Notes under the pieces: model-generated
What the model was told of the DNA's origin: nothing
What the model saw: only the letters and a program-made list of their open reading frames with translations
Database searches by the model: none
In this document: positions 1-7,940 of the stretch, in pieces
How positions within the stretch are numbered: the stretch's first letter is position 1
Layout: each line of letters opens with the position of its first letter
Position numbers and translations under genes: made by a program
Source: a gamma proteobacterium symbiont of Taylorina sp.
GTDB taxonomy: Bacteria > Pseudomonadota > Gammaproteobacteria > GRL18
Length of the DNA: 64,000 nucleotides
Assembly: GCA_025655455.1 (NCBI GenBank)
Contig: JAHXIV010000015.1
Coordinates: 40,759-104,758 of the forward strand
Direction of reading: 5' to 3'

Positions 1-22
1 TTTGAAGTCGTACCCTTGTTGA

Positions 23-637
23 TTAACTAAAATCTAACCCACCTATCAATTTTCTAACCGCTTTTAAAAACTTCTTAAATCCTTTGGGGTAATAATTAGA
101 ACCATCAGAAATAATTTTTTTATTGCCATCATAAATTATGATTACTTCCCATTGAGTAGCATCGAGAACATCAGGATCATAATATTTTCGTTCCCATCCC
201 CATACTTTTAACTTATCCAGTTTTTGCCAGAACTTATTCCATCGCTTTTCTGTTGGAATAGGTCTTTCCTCGCCATTATAATCAAAGGGAACAACCCCAT
301 CATCATTAAACTTTAATGAGTAATTAGATCCACCATAGCCACCTATTGATATAGATATTTTCTTGGGCAGGTAGCTGGCATTATTTATTGCTGTTTTCAT
401 TAATTCCTCAGAAGCAGCAATTTTACCATCTATTATATCTTGGTAAATTTCTTCTGTGCCTTCTTCACTGGAAATAAATGAAGTGATAAATGCACCACCT
501 CTTTTTTGCATTTTAATGTTAGCTTTGTCAATTAATCTATCAAAATCAGCTTCATTGATATCATCAGGAATACTAATACCGTAATCTTCTGTAAATACCC
601 TGGCATCTTCTATATCTTGTTTGCTTACTTTTTTCAT
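23..637 (-). CDS. Hypothetical protein, 204 aa
   Basis: I do not recognise this family. The protein is hydrophilic, has no signal peptide or membrane segment, and shows a glycine-rich stretch near the middle (GGYGG) and a Trp-rich part (KFWQKL, VWGWE) around residues 135-150. The ATG at 637 is preceded by a well-formed promoter at 662-690, so the reading frame is probably expressed. Its last 40 codons are present a second time as an isolated fragment at 6090-6213, which shows this family has been duplicated and partly lost nearby. The next gene on the same strand (739-996) is separated from it by a likely terminator, so the two are probably not co-transcribed. A toxin-neighbour or immunity role is possible in this kind of accessory DNA but nothing in the sequence shows it. 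Confidence 0.7.
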   Translation of the reverse strand: MKKVSKQDIEDARVFTEDYGISIPDDINEADFDRLIDKANIKMQKRGGAFITSFISSEEGTEEIYQDIIDGKIAASEELMKTAINNASYLPKKISISIGGYGGSNYSLKFNDDGVVPFDYNGEERPIPTEKRWNKFWQKLDKLKVWGWERKYYDPDVLDATQWEVIIIYDGNKKIISDGSNYYPKGFKKFLKAVRKLIGGLDFS

Positions 638-661
638 ATTCTCAGTACCTATAGGCTTTAG

Positions 662-690
662 ATTCTATCCTATATGATAATTATTAACAA
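662..690 (-). promoter_or_regulatory. Sigma70-type promoter for the 204-aa gene
   Basis: Read on the minus strand there is TTGTTA, a 17-nt spacer and TAGAAT, ending about 25 nt before the ATG at 637. The spacing is ideal and each box is close to consensus. It lies downstream of the terminator at 697-726, so it would start a new transcript. Confidence 0.5.
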
Positions 691-696
691 AACTGT

Positions 697-726
697 TAAA
701 AAAGGTGAGGAGAACTCTGCCCACCT
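697..726 (-). terminator. Rho-independent terminator
   Basis: On the minus strand an AGGTG/CACCT stem, extended by two inner G-C pairs with a bulge, is followed directly by a run of six T. It sits 12 nt past the stop codon of the 739-996 gene and before the promoter of the 204-aa gene. Confidence 0.6.
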
Positions 727-738
727 CTAATCTAATAG

Positions 739-996
739 CTACTTCCTCCCTGCTTTCATTATCAATCCTGCCTGAAATAACAGTGTTTCAATCATGTGGC
801 TGCACTGATCAATAACATAAGTATCTTCAAAGGCAATCTCACTGCCACTAGACAGGTTTGTAACAATGGTATTTAAAAAATTTATCTGATCCATCAGAAT
901 AGAATGAGCATCATAATCAATCTCTTCACATGGTGGAACAGTAAAGTATTTCTCTGGCAATCCCTCAAGGTTGACAGGTTCAGTCAATGAAAGCAC
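739..996 (-). CDS. Small hypothetical protein, DUF3077-like
   Basis: An 85-aa hydrophilic protein. The segment from YFTVPP onward, with two helical stretches, loosely resembles small DUF3077-type proteins; this is a weak family guess. The only usable start is GTG at 996, and the first six or so codons lie inside DNA that, on the other strand, still encodes the C13 peptidase remnant. The native start has therefore probably been lost or replaced at a rearrangement junction near 970-985. A terminator follows at 697-726, which supports this having been a real gene. Whether it is still expressed is uncertain because no promoter or ribosome site typical for it is visible upstream of 996. Confidence 0.45.
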   Translation of the reverse strand: MLSLTEPVNLEGLPEKYFTVPPCEEIDYDAHSILMDQINFLNTIVTNLSSGSEIAFEDTYVIDQCSHMIETLLFQAGLIMKAGRK

Positions 997-2933
997 ACCA
1001 GTTTTGGTCTATTTGATTGACCATGGAGGTAGTAATCATTTCTACTTATACAAACCCGCTAATGGTTATGCTGAAGTTGTAACAGCAGATGAAGTTTCAA
1101 GTTGGTTAAATATGCTCCAAGGCAAGTCCAAAGCACGTGTGACTTTAGTCTATGATGCCTGTCATTCAGGCAGCTTTATGGATGAGTTAAAACAATCATC
1201 CTCTCAGGACTTTGACAGAAGTCTGCTGTTCAGTTCAACCCCTGAACAGTTGGCCTATTTTGGTGCCAAAGGTGCTTTGTCCTATTCTCATTTTTTCTGG
1301 AATAATATCAGTCAGGGGATGGATTTGCGTACTGCTCACCGCTCAGCCACCGTTGCGGTGCGTGCAGTGACCCAGAATGATGGCAGGAGTTATCAAACCA
1401 CAGTGATAGATGATAATGGTGACGGTGAAGATAATTACGTGGATGGTTCACTAGCCAGGGATACTTATTTAGGCATTGATATCAATAAAACCGTAACTTA
1501 TCCTCAGATAGTCAAACATCAGGGTAGTAGTACCACCATCGATATCAGCCAAAACGGCAAGCTGGATTTATTTGCTCGTGTGGATTTAGTTAAAGATAAA
1601 ATTGAACGAGTCTGGGTCATTGTCATCCCTCCCGATAGCAAGACTACTGGTAGTGAAGCAATAACAGAGCTACCTGTGATTGAATTGGATAAGTATGATG
1701 CTATTAGTGGAGAATATAGAGCAACTTCTGATATCTTCAGGCAAAGTGGCAAATATACGGTGTCGTACTATGCTAAAACTAAGACTGGAGTTAACTCACG
1801 CTTTCCTCTTGTCAGCCTAATCATGGTCACTGACTCAGGCTATCAGGCGCTGGAACAAAAGGATTTACATGCTGTTATTGTGGTGGGAGAAGATGCCATA
1901 AACCACTTACACAAAGCGGCCACTAATAATGCCAATCTGGCTTATCAAACTCTGAGAAACAGGGGCGTAAACCGGGATAATATCTATTATCTTAATAATG
2001 TACCTCAAGATGCCGATGGTGATGGACAAATCGATACCCAATCTAAAACAGTGAATTCCAGTGCCATTAATAGCGCTATTAAGCAATGGGCTCAATCTAA
2101 AGTCAATAGCACCACACCCTTACTGATTTATCTAACTGGTAATGGTGGTGATGAAGAATTTATTGTCAGTGCGAGTGATACACTCTCTGCCAGCACTCTG
2201 GCGAATTCTGATAAAGAATATGAACGCATTAACCTGTTTTCTACCCAGGCAGAGCAAGGTGCCTATTATGGTGCAGATGGACAATTATCCTTTTCCTACT
2301 TTTTCTGGAGCAATACGGCACGAGGATTAGATGTCCGTCGTGCTTTTTTAAATACCCGAAGAACCTTATCAACGGCTACCCGAAGTCTGCGTAGTTATCA
2401 ACAGGCTCTAATGGATGATAATGGGGAGCCGATTCAACTGCTGAATTTACCACTAAGTATAGGCAAAGTGGTTCCAATGGTACTCTAACAGTTAATGTTG
2501 CTTCCGGTACTGTTGAAGTCACTGATAAAATGATATCACTTATACTCTAAACGCAGGACAGGAAAAAATCATTCCATATAAAGTACCACGTGCAGACTGG
2601 GTATTGCCTGTTGATAATGACATACTCAGTGGTGGTGAAAACAATCTGCTTGTTTGGAAGGAATATCCAGGTGCCAGCAGTTATCAAATGGAGTTTAATC
2701 TTCCTACTCCGGTATTTTCTGAAGAAAATGCCAGTCGTCCACAGTATCAAAAACAGGTCATTCCATTGCCATCAGGTTCTTATGCTAAGGTCGATGGTGA
2801 TTTAATAGCCTTTAATCTGCCACTACCAAAAGGGGCTGATGGACTGGTTTTAGAGTTGAGAATATTTGCTTTAGATGCTGCCGGCAATATTATTAGTGAA
2901 AGCATTTCCAGTGACAGTAATCAGAGACTGTGA
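971..2933 (+). pseudogene. C13-family (caspase-like) peptidase, 5'-truncated and frameshifted
   Basis: Remnant of a large secreted-type C13 (legumain-like) peptidase with two peptidase-like repeats. The first repeat keeps the catalytic His context (LIDHGG) and Cys context (YDACHSG) but its first half is missing: the frame opens at TTG 971, in the middle of the domain. The second repeat (from about 1861) has LTGNGG in place of the His motif and no Cys motif, so it was already a degenerate copy. The frame stops at 2488. The neighbouring frame reads on as a beta-type sequence (SNGTLTVNVASGTVEVTD), and a third frame from about 2530 to 2933 continues to a normal end. The frame steps 2, 1, 0, consistent with two single-base deletions, one near 2466-2471 (G lost) and one in an A-run near 2527-2530. 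Either the gene is dead or the assembly has homopolymer errors, but the 5' loss is real. Confidence 0.75.
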
Positions 2934-2963
2934 CAGATTAGAATTCATATAAGGAAGTAATTT

Positions 2964-3377
2964 ATGTTAAAACAATTTATTCTCACGATGTTTATGGTTG
3001 CACAATCAACAATGGTTTTTGCAGCTGTGCCTGATATTTCTGGTACTTATTCTGGTACAAAGAATACAAGTGAAATTTGTACAGATGTAGATGGCAATGA
3101 GTTTGATAGCAGTAGGAAGGACTCTATTTCTAATTTTAAAATAAGTCAAACAGGTTCAACTTTCTTTGTTTTATTTGATGATGATGATGGAATCTCATAT
3201 ACAATCTCTATTTCAGGATCTATTGATAGCTTTAGTAATATCAGTGGTATCATATCAACTGAATGGTCTGATAATTACCATAGTGATGATTATGGTTCAG
3301 GTGAAGGGGTAATAGATGGTAAATTTATTGTAGACAATAACCAAATGGTAGATGTCAACGTAAAGCAGACAAGTTGA
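2964..3377 (+). CDS. Secreted hypothetical protein, 137 aa
   Basis: An exported protein of unknown function. Residues 1-20 form a typical Sec signal peptide (short positive start, hydrophobic core, cleavage after AFA before AVP). The mature part is rich in Ser, Gly, Asp and Asn, with an acidic DDDDG stretch near residue 72 and alternating short strands, which suggests a small beta-sheet domain. Two Cys are not visible, so no disulfide is expected. The start has a good ribosome site (AAGGAAG, 6-7 nt upstream). It follows the peptidase remnant by 30 nt and may have shared its transcript. No family recognised. Confidence 0.7.
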   Translation: MLKQFILTMFMVAQSTMVFAAVPDISGTYSGTKNTSEICTDVDGNEFDSSRKDSISNFKISQTGSTFFVLFDDDDGISYTISISGSIDSFSNISGIISTEWSDNYHSDDYGSGEGVIDGKFIVDNNQMVDVNVKQTS

Positions 3378-3497
3378 CTAAAAACAATATATGTATCGGT
3401 TGAGGACTAAGCAGTCAAATCATAATTCTTGAAACTTATAAATTTGGATAGTGAATTAGAATTTTGTGAATAACTACAGAAAAATGATAATATAAAC

Positions 3498-3728
3498 TTA
3501 TTGCAAATCGAGTCTGCTTTTGCTGTTGAACTTATTGCTTTTTTCCTGCAAGTTACCAAAAAATAAAGGCAAACTCAGGGATAAAAATGGATCATGGTGG
3601 TATTTGTAACAAAAATCCCAATAACAACGAAGCCACTTTGTGAAAAAATATTGATATTGCTTTGGTAATTTACTATCCCTGAGGATTTGAGTGAAATTTT
3701 GATTTAAATTCTCGGGTAACTTTTGCAT
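3498..3728 (-). pseudogene. N-terminal stub of an integron-integrase-like tyrosine recombinase
   Basis: A 76-codon frame starting at ATG 3728. Its sequence (LPENLNQNF, then KWLRCYWDFCYKYHH) resembles the N-terminal SAM-like DNA-binding domain of integron or related tyrosine recombinases. The similarity runs out near residue 65 and the frame stops soon after. The catalytic domain with the R-H-R-Y residues is completely absent, so the product cannot recombine DNA. It is one of two recombinase stubs within 2.1 kb, which marks the area as an old site of mobile DNA. Confidence 0.55.
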
Positions 3729-3942
3729 AAGATCTATCCATAAACTTTTTAATATGCCAAATTGTGTGTTATCCAGAAGGGATTACAAGCTATTGAGATT
3801 ATTCTTGAGAAATATACAAAATTGGGATATAACTAAACAGAACTAGTCAACAACTTATTATGCTCACCAGACCGTATTAAGTAACTCAATTGCTCTAAGA
3901 TTTTGATCTGCAGTTACAAGTTGAGAAGATTCTAAAGCAGGA

Positions 3943-3977
3943 GTTACCATGTTTTGGTAAAAAAAGTTAATGGTAAC
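3943..3977. repeat. Inverted repeat upstream of the 239-aa gene
   Basis: GTTACCAT and its exact complement ATGGTAAC, 8 bp each, are separated by 19 nt. The repeat ends 26 nt before the ATG at 4004. It could be an operator or an RNA hairpin in the leader; the sequence cannot decide. Confidence 0.4.
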
Positions 3978-4003
3978 AGTGCTAAAGGGGAGACAGAAGA
4001 AAA

Positions 4004-4723
4004 ATGAGTTTTATTCAACGTATAAAAGAATGGATTAGTCCAGAATCAAAGAAAGAAAAGTCTATTTTTAATCTAGCGGATATAGGTGATATTACCGTTG
4101 AAGATGAAAATGGAAGGGAATGGAGATTACATTATAAGAGGGAAGGTGAGTTGAGGAATGGGTATAACGAAAATGGTTACTGGACCCATGCTATGCGTGA
4201 TGATGGTCACGAGATTTGGTTTTGGGGTGATAGCGATGAGACAAAACGCTACAGTCATAATCCAAAAAGTGGTGGAAGACGGTGGTATAACTCGTCAGGT
4301 AACCGAGAAAAGCTTTTAGATAATTATGCCGACAATCTTTTTATTCTAACTTATCGTTTATCAGATGGTATTTGGCGTAATAAAATAGTTGACATTAGCA
4401 TGGAAGAACTCAGTCCAAAACTAACCTACAGCAAAAATAGCGATGGTAATAAAGAAGGACGTGATGAGAATGGTAATAGAATACATTTCAAACAAAGTGA
4501 TGGTTTTGAGGTATGGTGTGCGTTCGATAGTGACAATGAAATTTACCAAATGGCAGGATATATTAATAACGAAGGTAATTTCATATTTGAATATGAAAAA
4601 TGGTTTGACCATGACGGGAATGTAATTCGATATAAAAAACATAAAGGATTCCAGAAATGGTTTGACAGTAATGGCAATCTAGTCCGTCAAGAAGATGCTG
4701 ATGGAAATGATGTGCCTGTTTGA
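4004..4723 (+). CDS. Hypothetical protein with YD/MORN-like internal repeats
   Basis: A 239-aa soluble protein without signal peptide. It contains several related segments of the form DG(H/F)E-W-D-x-x-G, for example DGHEIWFWGDSDE near residue 67, DGFEVWCAFDSDN near 167 and GFQKWFDSNGN near 216. These resemble MORN_2 or Rhs YD-type repeats, where aromatic and Gly residues recur about every 20 residues. Proteins of this look often occur beside polymorphic toxins, but no toxin domain is seen here. A purine-rich GGGGAGACAGAAG stretch provides the ribosome site. An inverted repeat lies just upstream. Function unknown; the repeat call is moderately sure, the family link is weak. Confidence 0.6.
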   Translation: MSFIQRIKEWISPESKKEKSIFNLADIGDITVEDENGREWRLHYKREGELRNGYNENGYWTHAMRDDGHEIWFWGDSDETKRYSHNPKSGGRRWYNSSGNREKLLDNYADNLFILTYRLSDGIWRNKIVDISMEELSPKLTYSKNSDGNKEGRDENGNRIHFKQSDGFEVWCAFDSDNEIYQMAGYINNEGNFIFEYEKWFDHDGNVIRYKKHKGFQKWFDSNGNLVRQEDADGNDVPV

Positions 4724-5020
4724 GGGATAGGAAATTCAATAGCGTTTTTCAATCTATAAACCGATAATTATGATGATTATAGTTTTATTAATGTTTTGGA
4801 ATCTTGTGATTAGTGATAGAGAATTCAAAAAAATGATTCGAAAATCCATACCCTCAGTTTTTGATGTGGATCTCCAGATAATGACCTTTATGTGTAGTTG
4901 GCGAACAACAATACCTACCAGGCACCATTTCATTGTCTTTTTGCCCCATATATAAATATTTAACTTAACATAATTTTACTGATATTCTGAATGGATGTTG
5001 CACTAATTCAGGAGATCAAT
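4724..5020. other. Intergenic, no gene supported
   Basis: A 61-codon plus-strand frame at 4770-4955 has no ribosome site and no recognisable sequence. I see nothing else in this stretch. Confidence 0.5.
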
Positions 5021-5575
5021 ATGAATTCTTATGACCAATCAACCGCATGGTTGCATAATAGTCCGTTAGCTCCTTATATAGACGCTTATAAACAACATTT
5101 TATTCAGGAGTCCTATTCACCAAAAACCAGTAAAGCCTACTTTCATTATGTAGCCCATTTTGCTTATTGGATGACACAAACTAATCTTAATATTCATCAT
5201 GTAAATGAGACCACAATCCAAGAATTTATCAATGGATGTCAGTCAAACTGTGCAAGTATATCTTATACTGAGAAATGTATGCATGCAGCATTGATTCATC
5301 TTATTAATATTCTTGTTGAAGAAGGAGTATCAATTTATCCCGATAAAAAACCGACTCTAGTAGATGAAGAGTTACAAGCTTTTGACGACTACATGAATCA
5401 TGTTAAAGGGCTTGCCCCTAAAACACGGCATCAATACCTTTATATAACTGAGCGATTACTCTGTGAAAAATTTTCTACAGGAGCTGTTGTGATTTCAGAA
5501 ATTATGCCAGAAGATGTTCGTCAATTCATAAACCATCAGAAAGAACTTTATACGACTTTTTATTGCGGAGTTTAA
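5021..5575 (+). pseudogene. Tyrosine recombinase (XerC/D-like), catalytic domain missing
   Basis: The start is ATG 5021 with GGAG 6 nt upstream; an in-frame ATG at 4991 lacks a ribosome site. The product resembles the N-terminal half of phage-integrase-type recombinases found as tandem genes: APYIDAYKQHFIQESYSP near residue 17 and a second SAM-like core-binding region from DDYMNHVKGLAPKTRHQYL near residue 120. The frame ends at about residue 184, exactly where the catalytic domain should begin, and no R, H-x-x-R or Tyr motif follows in any frame. It is therefore a DNA-binding stub at most. A regulatory use of the stub cannot be excluded but decay is the simpler reading. Confidence 0.65.
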
Positions 5576-5610
5576 TTCTTCAATGAAAAATTGATAATGC
5601 TAAAATTTTA

Positions 5611-5639
5611 TTCACTGTTTTTCATTTAAGGCGTATAAT
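5611..5639 (+). promoter_or_regulatory. Sigma70-type promoter
   Basis: TTCACT, a 17-nt spacer and a perfect TATAAT. It lies 67 nt before the ATG at 5707 and is the main support that the 122-aa frame is transcribed. Confidence 0.55.
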
Positions 5640-5706
5640 GTTTATGTAGAAGTAAATAACTTAACTGGTATAATTCACCAGGTACTCAGGAACATTTATT
5701 CTAGCA

Positions 5707-6075
5707 ATGAATATTAACAGTTTAGATTTAGCTAACAATTATCTAACCAGTACTCAGAACAGAAAAATAGAAGATGCCAAAAATGCTTCTATACCACAAC
5801 TGAAAAGTACTGGCCGATTTGATGCTGATAAAAATAATGGCTTAGGTAATAAAATTGAAAATAACCGCCTATCTACCATAGATGAAACTACTGCTGAAAA
5901 TATAGAATTATACGGTCCAAAAACTCTGATGGACACATTAAGCTCATCACCCACTCATGATTTGAGTATCGATAAAAATAATCAAAAAAACTCTATATTA
6001 GAACAAGCATACAGAACTGTAGAGTTAGAGAACAATAGTAGCGAAAAGACCACTATAATTGACCAATATGTTTAA
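5707..6075 (+). CDS. Hypothetical protein, 122 aa
   Basis: A low-complexity, Asn-, Lys- and Ser-rich soluble protein with no motif I recognise. The ribosome site is weak (AGGA about 15 nt upstream), but a strong promoter precedes it. The reading frame ends 14 nt before a duplicated gene end on the other strand. It could be a small orphan protein or the 5' part of a gene cut by the rearrangement that placed the duplicated fragment there. Confidence 0.45.
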   Translation: MNINSLDLANNYLTSTQNRKIEDAKNASIPQLKSTGRFDADKNNGLGNKIENNRLSTIDETTAENIELYGPKTLMDTLSSSPTHDLSIDKNNQKNSILEQAYRTVELENNSSEKTTIIDQYV

Positions 6076-6089
6076 AACTCTCTTACTGA

Positions 6090-6213
6090 TTAACTAAAAC
6101 CCAACCCATCAATTAATTTCCTAACCGCTTTTAAAAACATCTTAAATCCTCTGGGGTAATCATTAGAACCATCAGAAATAATTTTTTTATTGCTATCATA
6201 AATTATAATTAAC
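6090..6213 (-). pseudogene. Duplicated 3' end of the 204-aa gene
   Basis: On the minus strand this segment encodes about 40 residues ending IDGLGFS then TAA. It matches the last 40 residues of the protein at 23-637 (ending IGGLDFS) with only a handful of substitutions, and the DNA is alignable from about 19-145 in the first copy. The frame is intact but has no start; upstream of 6213 the similarity stops abruptly. It is the remnant of a paralogue whose body was deleted or replaced. Confidence 0.8.
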
Positions 6214-6634
6214 CTGAGATCTGGATAAGGAATCTCTAATATACAATTAAATAGTTAATGGAAGAAAACACACATGGGAGAATAATAAATATCCAGTATA
6301 AGCTATACTGAAATTAAAAGATAAACTGGACTGGTTATATGAGTAGGAGCCTGACGCTTCAAAAAGAAACATCAGGCTTGGTCAGTATATCCAGCGGTGA
6401 ATGGGATGGTACGAAAGTGTGATAAATCAACAACCCTGCAGTTTGTTTGTTGTTATTGAAATTTTTCACCATCTTTATCATTATGACGTATTACTCCTTC
6501 ATGATTAATATAGTGAGCATATACACTCGTGGTACTTGGAAATGCAGCGATGATTTTCTTCTTTTTGATGACTGAATGTACAGGTAGTACCTGATTGAGG
6601 CAAAAATAAAAAGTAACGAAGCCTGCATTGATCC
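6214..6634. other. Intergenic stretch with an orphan coding trace
   Basis: No complete gene. On the minus strand an open frame of about 57 codons ending at TAA 6453-6455 contains a protein-like segment (IIAAFPSTTSVYAHYI, then NHEGVIRHNDKDGE) but has no start codon or ribosome site. It is probably the tail of a lost gene. The rest shows nothing I can support. Confidence 0.4.
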
Positions 6635-7897
6635 CTATTTTCTATTTTCGACATGACCATCTATATACAGATGAATATCATCATCACCTCCAAGCTGTCC
6701 ATCCGGGCCATGGGATGTCATTAAAATCGTTGACGACGCTGCTGTATTATCGTCTCTATATCCAGGATAATAAATATAATCCTCCCCCCAGGGATCTGGT
6801 TCTACAGGATCACAAAATGAACAATAACCTCCGTCAGCCATTTTTTGCAATGATGCTGGAAAATATCCGCTATTATCACCTGAATACATAAGAAGGGTCA
6901 GTCCAAATTGTTTTAACATTGACATTGCCTTTATTATTTTCATACGACCTATTCCACATGACTTACAATAGGTGGGTATTGCCACTTCGGATAAAATTTC
7001 TAAAATAGCGACTTGAAGAGAGTGTTCAATTAATGTAAAACGTTTTTGAGGTATTTTAAACATTGTCTTACCTGACCGGGTTTGAACCGTGTTTTCCAAA
7101 GCAGTGATCCAGTCATTCACCTTAGTCCTGAAATCATCGGGACAGCTATCAAAGCAGATCTGATTCATTTGTGCAAAAGACTCGCCAAAAGTCACCAGAT
7201 CGGTATTGTGGGTATTCTGATACTCCTGATAAATGGAAGTAAACAATGTACATGCCTGCTGAATATTAAAACCAGAGGCAGGTTCTCCTTTTAAATCCAC
7301 CAGTGCTCCCCAGTTGCCATCAGGTTTAATAAATTGCAACCGGGTTCCATCCCATTGATGTTGTGCAACCGGTCCCGTCGGGCCGTCAACACCTTGTGAC
7401 CCCTCTACACCCTGTGGTCCATCAGAACCTTTTGAACCCTGTTCACCTTGTATTCCTTGTTTACCTTGTTCACCTTGCATTCCTTGTATGCCCTGTACAC
7501 CTTGAAAACCTTCAGGTCCTTGAGATCCTTGAGGTCCTACTGCACCGATGGTTAAATCATAAATAGCCGTTTTATCCTGTTTAAACTTGCTGTCAGTGCT
7601 GACAGCCACCATATAATCCCCATCAGACATCATAGCTGTTAATACTATCTGTATATCTGAAAGATAGTCTTCATCAAGATCATAATGGATACTATCACCA
7701 ATAAAAATATAAGGAGCATCACCTTTAGACATAAAGTTAATACCTGTAATTGTCAAGGTCACTTCAGGCCATGTACCATAAGCAGTATGTATTTCCGCAA
7801 TGATGGGATACTTATTATCTGCGGCAATAAGCAAATTGTTGAAAAACAAAGCTGTAATAAGCATCAGAAGTTTTATACTGGATTTGAATGATTTCAT
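6635..7897 (-). CDS. Secreted collagen-like protein with GspG-like C-terminus
   Basis: A 420-aa exported protein. Residues 1-26 are a signal peptide. Residues 30-117 form an IPT/TIG-like domain (VTLTITGINF, then DGDYMVAVS, ending in LTIGAVG). Residues 118-177 are 20 uninterrupted Gly-X-Y triplets, a collagen-like triple-helix tract rich in GEQ and GxQ. Residues 190-330 form a Cys-containing region. From about residue 335 the sequence resembles the C-terminal part of type II secretion pseudopilin GspG: a helix, then DPWGEDYIYYPGY at 368 and HGPDGQLGGDDDIH near 398, which match the GspG pattern of PWG, GADG and a Ca-binding acidic loop. It lacks a prepilin peptidase site, so it is probably not itself assembled as a pilin. 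Second gene of a two-gene operon with its longer paralogue 43 nt upstream. Likely a surface or extracellular structural protein; the function is inferred from domains. Confidence 0.75.
   Translation of the reverse strand: MKSFKSSIKLLMLITALFFNNLLIAADNKYPIIAEIHTAYGTWPEVTLTITGINFMSKGDAPYIFIGDSIHYDLDEDYLSDIQIVLTAMMSDGDYMVAVSTDSKFKQDKTAIYDLTIGAVGPQGSQGPEGFQGVQGIQGMQGEQGKQGIQGEQGSKGSDGPQGVEGSQGVDGPTGPVAQHQWDGTRLQFIKPDGNWGALVDLKGEPASGFNIQQACTLFTSIYQEYQNTHNTDLVTFGESFAQMNQICFDSCPDDFRTKVNDWITALENTVQTRSGKTMFKIPQKRFTLIEHSLQVAILEILSEVAIPTYCKSCGIGRMKIIKAMSMLKQFGLTLLMYSGDNSGYFPASLQKMADGGYCSFCDPVEPDPWGEDYIYYPGYRDDNTAASSTILMTSHGPDGQLGGDDDIHLYIDGHVENRK
7367..7546 (-). repeat. Collagen-like Gly-X-Y tract (20 triplets)
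   Basis: The DNA repeat encodes residues 118-177 of the 420-aa protein. The nine-base period is visible on the plus strand as recurring CCTTGTTCACC-type units. Such tracts can change length by slippage. Confidence 0.85.
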
Positions 7898-7940
7898 GAC
7901 AATATCCCCATTTTTATTTGTATTTCACAAGCCGGTAAAT

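Larger units (their letters stand above)
3378..4003. other. 626-bp stretch with only gene debris
   Basis: No intact gene. It holds the recombinase stub at 3498-3728 (minus strand) and an inverted repeat at 3943-3977. The rest (3378-3497 and 3729-3942) is AT-rich with no frame, hairpin or repeat I can support. Confidence 0.6.

Noticed and set aside
4770..4955. A 61-aa plus-strand gene
   Set aside because: No ribosome site, no recognisable sequence and a Met/Ile-rich composition typical of random AT-rich frames.
7363..7566. Plus-strand frame across the first collagen tract
   Set aside because: A mirror of the repeat in the real minus-strand gene; composition is His/Leu/Val-rich and without family sense.
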